This document shows, in pieces, positions 57,623 through 64,000 of a stretch of DNA of 64,000 nt. Below the pieces are notes generated by a model that was not told the DNA's origin, did no database searches, and was given only the letters and a program-made list of their open reading frames with translations. The position numbers and the translations under genes are program-made. The number at the start of each line of letters is the position of its first letter. Within the stretch, counting starts at the first letter, position 1. Location: assembly GCF_014322765.1 (NCBI RefSeq), contig NZ_JAASTZ010000003.1, positions 124,001-188,000 of the forward strand, read 5' to 3'. The DNA is from Listeria immobilis. Lineage in GTDB: Bacteria > Bacillota > Bacilli > Lactobacillales > Listeriaceae.

Positions 57623-58809
57623 TATTTATTCTCTCCTTTTAGGTAATCTAAGACACAAGCACCCATTGCTTTTGAGGCAATTAGTAATGCATCTTCATTA
57701 ATGTCGAATTTTGGATGATGATGCGGGTAGGCATGGCCATCTGCTGGCATAGCTCCAACATAGAAAAATACGCTTGGACGTTCTTGGGCATAATAAGCAA
57801 AGTCTTCGGATGGTGGTTGTGGTTCACAACGAACGATATCAGTTACTTCTGGAATTGCTGCATCTTTTAGTGATTCAACAACAAATTCAGTTAAAGCGAC
57901 ATCATTGTTTAATACTGGATAATCATTTTTGTATTCCAGTTCACAAGTAACACCAAACATTGCTTCAAGTCCGCTAGCAATACGTTTTACTTCTTTTTCG
58001 ATTGTATTACGTGTTTCTTCTGACATAGAGCGAACATCGCCTTCAAGTTCAACAGCATCTTTAATTACATTAAAACTACCTTTTCCATCAAAAGAACCGA
58101 TTGTAATAGAACCTACATCAAATGGATTTAAGCGACGACTAATAATTGTTTGAACAGCTACAACAAATTCACTTGCTGCTACAATCGCATCGTTAGCTAA
58201 ATGTGGTGAAGAACCATGTCCGCCTTGTCCTTGAACTTTTAATTTAAAGTAAGAACGACCTGTTTGAATAGCTCCTTCACGATAATATACTTCCCCAGTT
58301 TTCATTGTGGACATAACGTGAATTCCAAGTACATTATCAACGCCATCAAGCGCTCCATCACCAATCATTTGAATTGCGCCACCTGGAGGAGTTTCTTCTG
58401 CATGTTGGTGCAAAATAACAATTTTCCCTGTTAGCTCATCTTTCATTTCAATCAGTGTTTCTCCTAAAATTAGCATATAAGCTGTATGTCCATCATGACC
58501 ACAAGCATGCATCACACCTGGATTTTGTGAAGCAAAAGGTAATCCAGTTTCTTCTTGAATTGGCAAAGCATCAAAGTCAGCACGAATGGCAAGTGTTTTA
58601 CCTGGTTTTCCTGAATCAATTGTTACAACAACACCATTGCCACCTACATGAGTGCGAACATCACAGTCCATATCTTTATAAAAATCGGCAACATATTTTG
58701 CTGTATCTTCCTCTTGGAAAGAAAGTTCAGGATGTTCATGTAAATAACGACGAATTTCGATCATGCGATTTTGTTTTTCATCTAATTTTTGGAATAATTT
58801 TTCTTTCAA
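57622..58809 (-). CDS. M20D-family amidohydrolase, copy 2
   Basis: A 395-residue paralogue of the enzyme at 55022-56209. Metal ligands are H101, C103 and H105 (MHACGHDGHTA) and E138/E139 (HQHAEETPPGG). It starts with TTG at 58809 behind GGAGG. First gene of the three-gene operon. A TATAAT lies 65 bases upstream (58879-58874) without a clear -35, so activation by the adjacent AraC regulator is plausible. Confidence 0.9.
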   Translation of the reverse strand: MKEKLFQKLDEKQNRMIEIRRYLHEHPELSFQEEDTAKYVADFYKDMDCDVRTHVGGNGVVVTIDSGKPGKTLAIRADFDALPIQEETGLPFASQNPGVMHACGHDGHTAYMLILGETLIEMKDELTGKIVILHQHAEETPPGGAIQMIGDGALDGVDNVLGIHVMSTMKTGEVYYREGAIQTGRSYFKLKVQGQGGHGSSPHLANDAIVAASEFVVAVQTIISRRLNPFDVGSITIGSFDGKGSFNVIKDAVELEGDVRSMSEETRNTIEKEVKRIASGLEAMFGVTCELEYKNDYPVLNNDVALTEFVVESLKDAAIPEVTDIVRCEPQPPSEDFAYYAQERPSVFFYVGAMPADGHAYPHHHPKFDINEDALLIASKAMGACVLDYLKGENK

Positions 58810-58873
58810 TGTCTAAACCTCCATTTAATATACTCGCGCTGGCCAGAACACGAGTATTTATCGTTGCATACTT

Positions 58874-58879
58874 ATTATA
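58874..58879 (-). promoter_or_regulatory. Possible -10 element of the M20-MFS-M20 operon
   Basis: Perfect TATAAT on the minus strand 65 bases before the TTG start, with no recognisable -35 at 17 bases, as often seen at activator-dependent promoters. Confidence 0.4.
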
Positions 58880-58987
58880 AGAAAAAAACGGCTAAAAGAA
58901 GTTTGTTTTTTTGCTTACTTTTGGCTTGATTATTTTTTCTTTTTTATTTCCATTAACGGGATGTCAAAAATTCGGTGCTTAGGGTAT

Positions 58988-59020
58988 AAAAAAAGTTCAA
59001 CTCAATTGAGCTGAACTTTT
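58988..59020 (-). terminator. Terminator overlapping the end of the AraC-type gene
   Basis: Minus strand AAAGTTCAGCTCAA pairs with TTGAGTTGAACTTT, followed by a T-run. It overlaps the stop codon of the regulator gene. Confidence 0.88.
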
Positions 59021-61367
59021 ATATCGTATGTCTAAATTCGTAAAAATGAATCGCATTAATATCTAGATACGCATAAAATGACCAATCTTCTGTAATAGTT
59101 TCATCACTTACTGTTAAAGTGGGTTGAGAGGCATCTACTATATAGTCCAAAATCTCTTTATCCAGGCCATGTTTACTATTTAGCTGCCAATATTTGGAGT
59201 ATAGCGCACCATTATCACGGTCAAATTGCCATTTACGTACTTGGTATTCACCTGCTTCTAGTCCCTGCATTCGAATATGAACTTCTTTGCGCTCTTCTTT
59301 TAAAAATTTCTCTTCTACCGCATAACGCGGATTAATCGTTGCGCTATTCATTAAAATAAGCTGATAACCATCTTCATGTTTCGTAATAATATAATCTTCC
59401 CCTTCAGCAACAACTAACCCTTTCAGACGTTTTAAAAATTTAACTGCATAAAACGCCGGGCGCTTCCCATTGAAGAAGTGAAACATTTCCAGTCCATCAA
59501 GGCTGATATTTAACTGACTATCATCCCCTTCATGCAGTTCGGTATTTATCCAAAATCCCAGTGCACTAACTTCTGGTGCCAAATCTAACATTGTTTTTAA
59601 TACTAATGCTCCGCGGAAAAAAGTTCCATTTGTATGTCTGGTATTCCCAGTAAGTGTGTTCCAATTAATTAACATCATTGGCTTATTTATATGATGATGT
59701 TTTAAAAATGCTTTAAGTTTTAGTGTTTTAGCCAAACAATAATCTTCAGAAATCAAAAAGGATTTAATATCTTCATTTGAAAAATCTACTGCTTCATTTT
59801 GATTAGCATTAAAAGAAATAAAATCAATTTGATCTGGAAAATCTAAAAACCATTTGTGCTGACTTGGAACCGCATTTTTAGATAAAGAAAATGGTACAAA
59901 ATTACCCACTTGAATTGCTGGAAGTATCGATTTGATTGTTTCTTGTACTTTTATATAAAGCCGCTTTAAATCTTCTTTTTTAGCTGAGGTATATTTGGGT
60001 TCAAAAAACATAAAATGCCATTTTGAAACAAACTCTCTACCAAACATTTGAATGGAATGTCTTAAAAAATGGTCCAAACGCTGAAAGACATTTTGCTCAT
60101 CTCTTGAAATATCTTGATACTCTAAACGAATAAATAATTGAAGATTTTGCTGCTTTAAGAAGGTAAGTGCTAAATCAGCTTTTGCATATGGTGAGGAAGT
60201 CGGAACTAATTCATCTGTTTCCGCTTCTGGCAAAAAAGTAGAACCGCCAAATAAGTGCCTAACTCCGATATAATTAACGCCAAGTTCATCACGAGTGGTA
60301 ATAATTTGCTTTTGCACTTCTTCTTTTAATACTTCTTTTAGTTCACCTATAGTTAAAATATGAATATTATTGGATAAATTACGAGGTGTGTTATGCGTCA
60401 CATTAATCGTTTTTTTCTCAAATGGCGCCTCGTTCAATGCAACCCCAGGCTCCATTTCTTGATAAAGACTTGCCAATTTAATTAACATTTCTGATGTTGG
60501 CTTTATTTGTTCCATACTACTGCTAATTTGTGTTTCTGCTTGCTCTTCTGTTTGCTTATAATCCGAATGATGCTTTGCTCTATATTCACTCGGCGTTATA
60601 TTAAAATGGAATTTAAACACTTCCGAAAAATGTTTCTGACTCGAAAAACCATTTTTCAGGGCAATTTCCGTTATATTTTCTGTTGAATACATTAAGCTCT
60701 GCAATGCGTGTTTCAATCTAACTTCTGTTAAGTATTGCAAAAAACCAAGTCCAGTAGTCTTTTTAAAATACCGAGATAAATAAGCTTCACTTAAAAATTC
60801 TTTTTGAGCAAATTCTCTAAGTGACAACGCCTCATCAAAATGTTCCTCTACTTCCCTAATCATTCGAGAGATACGTTTATCATTGACTTCTTTTCGAGTA
60901 GAAGACGGAATTTCTTTTTTAAAAAACCGTGTCAATAGCAATAAAATTTGGAACAAAGCAGTTTGTGCCTCAAGTTTACTAGAATGGTTTTTTGTCACGG
61001 AGGTAATTAGAAGCTCGCTAACTGATTTTCGTAAAGACCCAACAACCCGTTCTCTTCCGGGATCACTATCCTTGGAGAAGAATTTAAAGGAATGTTGGAA
61101 ATAATCTTCATAATAATTAGCAAAAAATGTGTCGGTAATTGTTAAGTTAATAATTAAATTAGTCGTATCACCTTGAATAGTATAAAATGTGTTACGATCT
61201 AAAACTAAGATGTCGCCTTCTTCCAAATCAAACTTTTCTTCGGCGATCTTAATGGTTATTTTTCCAGAAAAAGCAAAAATAATTTTCGTTCCTAGTGAAA
61301 TATCTGAAGTTGGTTTTTTAACACGTTCAATGCCAATGGTATAGTCTTTTAAGTGAGGCACTCTCAT
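59019..61367 (-). CDS. AraC-family regulator fused to a GH39-like domain
   Basis: A 782-residue three-part protein. Residues 1-110 form a cupin-like sensor (KIIFAFSGKITIKIAEEKFDL). Residues about 165-268 hold the two AraC helix-turn-helix motifs (REFAQKEFLSEAYLSRYFKK; EIALKNGFSSQKHFSEVFK). Residues about 330-782 resemble a GH39 beta-xylosidase TIM barrel and C-terminal beta domain. The acid/base glutamate is plausible at E456 (FFEPK), but the nucleophile position of the usual TEWN motif reads INWN with N568, so catalysis is probably lost and the domain senses sugar. It lies 40 bases after the SDR gene, upstream of the M20 operon. The ATG has AAAGGAGTGA. Confidence 0.85.
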   Translation of the reverse strand: MRVPHLKDYTIGIERVKKPTSDISLGTKIIFAFSGKITIKIAEEKFDLEEGDILVLDRNTFYTIQGDTTNLIINLTITDTFFANYYEDYFQHSFKFFSKDSDPGRERVVGSLRKSVSELLITSVTKNHSSKLEAQTALFQILLLLTRFFKKEIPSSTRKEVNDKRISRMIREVEEHFDEALSLREFAQKEFLSEAYLSRYFKKTTGLGFLQYLTEVRLKHALQSLMYSTENITEIALKNGFSSQKHFSEVFKFHFNITPSEYRAKHHSDYKQTEEQAETQISSSMEQIKPTSEMLIKLASLYQEMEPGVALNEAPFEKKTINVTHNTPRNLSNNIHILTIGELKEVLKEEVQKQIITTRDELGVNYIGVRHLFGGSTFLPEAETDELVPTSSPYAKADLALTFLKQQNLQLFIRLEYQDISRDEQNVFQRLDHFLRHSIQMFGREFVSKWHFMFFEPKYTSAKKEDLKRLYIKVQETIKSILPAIQVGNFVPFSLSKNAVPSQHKWFLDFPDQIDFISFNANQNEAVDFSNEDIKSFLISEDYCLAKTLKLKAFLKHHHINKPMMLINWNTLTGNTRHTNGTFFRGALVLKTMLDLAPEVSALGFWINTELHEGDDSQLNISLDGLEMFHFFNGKRPAFYAVKFLKRLKGLVVAEGEDYIITKHEDGYQLILMNSATINPRYAVEEKFLKEERKEVHIRMQGLEAGEYQVRKWQFDRDNGALYSKYWQLNSKHGLDKEILDYIVDASQPTLTVSDETITEDWSFYAYLDINAIHFYEFRHTI

Positions 61368-61407
61368 TCACTCCTTTGTATAGCATGTCCGAATTATTTA
61401 GTTAGCA

Positions 61408-62199
61408 TTATTTCTTTAAAAATGCACCTTTTCCGAAAAACTCAATGACTTGAGGCATTACTTGATATAAGCGTGTGGCAATATTCATTACGAACGGCAA
61501 GTTAATTTCTCGACGTTTTGTTCCCATAATTTGCACTGTTTTGCGTGCTACTTTTTCAGGTTTTAATACGAGTTTTCCTACCGTTTCTAAATAGTTACCC
61601 GATTTATCCGCAACATCAAAAAAATTCGTCGCGATTGGTCCCGGGTTGATTGTTGTAACGTTGATTTTATGAGGGCTCAATTCTAAACGAAGTGCATTGG
61701 AGAATCCTAAAACTGCATATTTTGTTGCTGAATAAACGGTTGATTTTGGTGTTGCAATTTTAGCAGCTTGAGACGCAATATTAATAATATGCCCAGACTT
61801 ACGCGCTTGCATTTTTGGCAAAAGTAATTGCGTTAATTGAATTAATCCAAGAACATTTGTGTCAAACATTTTTTCAACTGTTTCAAATGGAATATCTACT
61901 GCATTTTCAAATAAACCAAATCCCGCACAGTTTACTAGCACATCCACATTATAAGCTTGATTTACTTTTTCACTTACTTGTTTTATTTGTTCAAAATCGG
62001 TCATATCTAACGTAAAATATTCAGCATTAACTGCAAAATTCGTGGTAACTTCCTTTTGCAAATGGATTAATTTTTCTGTGCTTCTCGCTGTAATAATAAC
62101 ATTTGCTCCTGAAGCGGCAATTTGTCTTGTAATTTCTGCACCAAGTCCACTAGAAGCCCCTGTAATTAATACGGTTTTATTCTTTAAAAAAGCATTCAT
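61408..62199 (-). CDS. Short-chain dehydrogenase/reductase
   Basis: A 263-residue classical SDR. The NAD(P) motif TGASSGLG is at 13-20, the catalytic triad is S143, Y156 and K160 (YSATK), and NCAGFG follows the fourth strand. Resembles DltE/YqjQ-type oxidoreductases; substrate unknown. It starts four bases after the rnz stop, so it is co-transcribed with rnz, as in Bacillus (rnz-yqjQ). Confidence 0.9.
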   Translation of the reverse strand: MNAFLKNKTVLITGASSGLGAEITRQIAASGANVIITARSTEKLIHLQKEVTTNFAVNAEYFTLDMTDFEQIKQVSEKVNQAYNVDVLVNCAGFGLFENAVDIPFETVEKMFDTNVLGLIQLTQLLLPKMQARKSGHIINIASQAAKIATPKSTVYSATKYAVLGFSNALRLELSPHKINVTTINPGPIATNFFDVADKSGNYLETVGKLVLKPEKVARKTVQIMGTKRREINLPFVMNIATRLYQVMPQVIEFFGKGAFLKK

Positions 62200-62203
62200 T
62201 TTA

Positions 62204-63124
62204 TCACTCTCCTATTTGGAAAACAGCTAAGTCGTAGGCTATCTCCGTATTTTCAAAAACAGATTTTGCTTCTATTAATAGTGACTTGCTTGCTTCACGG
62301 TCATATCTGGAGCTAATATGAGTGAGAATTAATTTTTTAACGCCTGCTTTTTTTGCAAGTTCTGCTGCTTGAATAGTTGTAGAATGCATATATTCTGCGG
62401 CCATCTTCCCTTTATCGCCTTCAAATGTCGCCTCATGAACAAGTATATCAGCGTCTTTAGCTAAGGCTAATTCGTTTGCTGTTTCTCTTGTATCGCCAAA
62501 AATACTAATAATTTTCCCTTTTTGCGGTTCACCAATATAATTATTGCCATCAATTTCTCGTCCATCAGGCAGTGTGACTACTTCGCCATTTTTTAATTTT
62601 TGGAAAATCGGACCTGCTTCTACCCCATCAGCTTTTAATTTGGCTGCATTCAGAGCGCCTTGCTTATCTTTTTCAACAATACGGTAGCCAAAACTAGTCA
62701 GCCCATGATCTAATTCATCAGCAGTAATACAAAACATCTTATCTTCAAAAATAATTCCTGGCTCAATCTCTTCAAAAATAATTTTATATGTCAATCTTGT
62801 ACCACTTAATTTTAGTGATGTTTCTACGTAAGCTTTAATTCCTACTGGTCCATAAATGGTTAAATCAGTATCGCCACCTTGAAATGAGCGACTGCTAAGT
62901 AAGCCTGGCAAACCAAAAATATGGTCACCATGCATATGAGTAATAAAGATACATTCTAATTTGCTTAATTTTATTTGGCTTCGTAAAATTTGATGTTGAG
63001 TCGCTTCCCCACAGTCAAATAACCAAATTGCATTTCGTTCATTTAGCATTGATAGTGCAATGGATGTGACGTTACGGCCTCGTGACGGTACGCCTGCTCC
63101 AGTTCCTAAAAAAACAAGTTCCAT
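62204..63124 (-). CDS. rnz: Ribonuclease Z
   Basis: tRNA 3'-end processing endonuclease of the metallo-beta-lactamase fold, 306 residues. The zinc motif HMHGDH has H63, H65, D67 and H68, with GDTRETANELALA, HEATFEG and LTHISSRY further along. It is divergent from zwf. The ATG has AAAGGAC upstream. Confidence 0.95.
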   Translation of the reverse strand: MELVFLGTGAGVPSRGRNVTSIALSMLNERNAIWLFDCGEATQHQILRSQIKLSKLECIFITHMHGDHIFGLPGLLSSRSFQGGDTDLTIYGPVGIKAYVETSLKLSGTRLTYKIIFEEIEPGIIFEDKMFCITADELDHGLTSFGYRIVEKDKQGALNAAKLKADGVEAGPIFQKLKNGEVVTLPDGREIDGNNYIGEPQKGKIISIFGDTRETANELALAKDADILVHEATFEGDKGKMAAEYMHSTTIQAAELAKKAGVKKLILTHISSRYDREASKSLLIEAKSVFENTEIAYDLAVFQIGE

Positions 63125-63259
63125 TTTCGTTCCAGTCCTTTCCCAGTTCGTGTCTTATTTTATCATATTCTTAAAGGAACAGGAAATAAACATTTTTCTA
63201 GTAAAACCCTTATAATTCAGAAATAACTGTCAAATTAAAAAAATAATCAGTTCAAACAG

Positions 63260-63288
63260 TTGCACAAATGCTTCTTTATAGATAAAAT
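63260..63288 (+). promoter_or_regulatory. zwf promoter
   Basis: On the plus strand TTGCAC (63260-63265), a 17-base spacer and TAAAAT (63283-63288). Start would be near 63295, giving a 130-base leader. Confidence 0.72.
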
Positions 63289-63299
63289 AGTATGGACTA

Positions 63300-63362
63300 A
63301 TGAGGAAATTTAATAGCTCATTTATTAAAGGCCTTTTTTTATGGGGTTCTTTTTCAAACTAG
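63300..63362 (+). promoter_or_regulatory. zwf leader with T-tract and possible short reading frame
   Basis: The leader has AATGAG...CTCATT, then AAAGGCCTTTTTTT (T-tract ending near 63340), which could act as an attenuator. A 20-codon frame from ATG 63300 to TAG 63362 covers it but has no ribosome site. Confidence 0.3.
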
Positions 63363-63425
63363 GAGAATAGATTCTAGTAGCTAATTTTTGCCATTAAAGA
63401 GAACAAGAAAGAGGGTAAATGACGT

Positions 63426-64000
63426 ATGACAGATGAGTTAGAACAAAAAGCATTGATTACTATTTTTGGCGGTACGGGAGATTTGGCAAATCGCAAACTT
63501 TACCCTTCGCTATATCATCTATTTAGTAAGGGCTCCCTAGGCGATAATTTTGCTGTCATTGGAACAGCTCGTCGTGAATGGAGTAATGAATTCTTCCGTG
63601 ATAAAGTGAAAGAATCAATTAAAGACATTGATGGTTCTGAAAAAAATGCAGATGCTTTTGCTTCTCATTTCTACTATCAATCTCATGACGTTACTAATAA
63701 AGATTCCTACGTAAAACTTAAAGATTTATCGGATGAATTAGATGCAAAATATGAGCTAGATGGTAATCGTTTATTCTATCTTGCTATGGCGCCAAATTTC
63801 TTTGGAACAATTGCAAACCGTATCAAATCTGAGGGCTTTGTTGATACAAAAGGCTTCCATCGTTTAATCATCGAAAAACCATTTGGTCATGATTTAGCGA
63901 GTGCAGAAGAATTAAATAGTTCGCTTCGTCAAGCTTTTAATGAAGATGAAATTTATCGTATTGATCATTACTTGGGTAAAGAAATGATTCAAAATATCTC
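63426..64000 (+). CDS. zwf: Glucose-6-phosphate 1-dehydrogenase (3' end cut off)
   Basis: First enzyme of the oxidative pentose phosphate pathway. The first 191 codons are in the window: MTDELEQ, the NADP motif FGGTGDLANRKLYPSLY, IIEKPFGHDL and the active-site RIDHYLGKE. The ATG at 63426 has GAGGG ten bases upstream; an ATG at 63419 is closed after five codons. It is divergent from rnz, matching the zwf-rnz arrangement of Listeria and Bacillus. Confidence 0.96.
   Translation, partial: MTDELEQKALITIFGGTGDLANRKLYPSLYHLFSKGSLGDNFAVIGTARREWSNEFFRDKVKESIKDIDGSEKNADAFASHFYYQSHDVTNKDSYVKLKDLSDELDAKYELDGNRLFYLAMAPNFFGTIANRIKSEGFVDTKGFHRLIIEKPFGHDLASAEELNSSLRQAFNEDEIYRIDHYLGKEMIQNI

Noticed and set aside
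1-64000. CRISPR arrays, tRNA, rRNA, insertion sequences
   Set aside because: None was seen when reading both strands.

Overview
The window looks like a chromosomal segment of a Listeria species (low-GC Firmicute). The gene order aroA-tyrA-hisC-aroH-aroB-aroC-ndk-hepT-menG-hepS-folE-hup, then gpsA-der-S1 protein-cmk, resDE, rluB-scpBA-lysA, punA-deoB-xerD-fur, fhuGBD/fhuC, a seven-gene GntR/PTS operon, dinB and finally rnz-zwf matches, from memory, the lmo1921 to lmo1978 region of L. monocytogenes EGD-e. The proteins look closely related to that species but not identical, so a sister species is possible; sequence reading alone cannot settle this. No rRNA, tRNA, CRISPR array, phage or IS element was seen.

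Layout. 1-4.6 kb: a BaiN/HI0933-type flavoprotein (cut by the window edge), a membrane zinc peptidase, and YpjA, YpiB and YpiA homologues. 4.7-15.2 kb: the shikimate/aromatic cluster, nucleoside diphosphate kinase, menaquinone side-chain and ring-methylation genes, folE and hup; compared with Bacillus subtilis the trp genes, mtrB and cheR are absent from this supra-operon. 15.6-25.9 kb: a LipA/MptpB-type phosphatase, gpsA, der, an S1-domain protein, cmk, asparaginase, a LysM protein, a short RecQ helicase and YpbB. 26-37.9 kb: ferredoxin, FMN-riboswitch-controlled ribU, an acyl-CoA thioesterase, resDE, rluB, scpBA, lysA, purine nucleoside phosphorylase, phosphopentomutase, xerD and fur. 38-43 kb: a hydroxamate-siderophore uptake locus with divergent Fur-type promoters, plus a ferredoxin-NADP reductase. 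43.4-45.3 kb: the XpaC/TelA pair. 45.3-50.4 kb: an operon of GntR regulator, ascorbate-type PTS (IIA, IIB, IIC), PTE-family hydrolase, KDPG-type aldolase and creatininase-family hydrolase, most likely for an unidentified sugar-acid or lactone substrate.

The least ordinary part is 51.8-61.4 kb, between dinB and the SDR-rnz-zwf block, where I recall dinB lying directly next to the SDR gene in L. monocytogenes. It holds a membrane-anchored arylsulfate sulfotransferase-like beta-propeller protein, an ACS-type MFS transporter, an operon of two paralogous M20 amidohydrolases flanking a DHA2-type MFS transporter, and an AraC regulator fused to a GH39-like domain that appears to lack its catalytic nucleophile. 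I read this as an accessory metabolic island with a glycan-sensing regulator.

Regulatory sites read directly from sequence include a complete FMN riboswitch, a perfect 15-bp PerR box inside the fur promoter, two Fur boxes at the divergent fhu promoters, a 9-bp inverted repeat bracketing the GntR-operon promoter, a probable terminator between resD and resE, and a T-tract element in the zwf leader.
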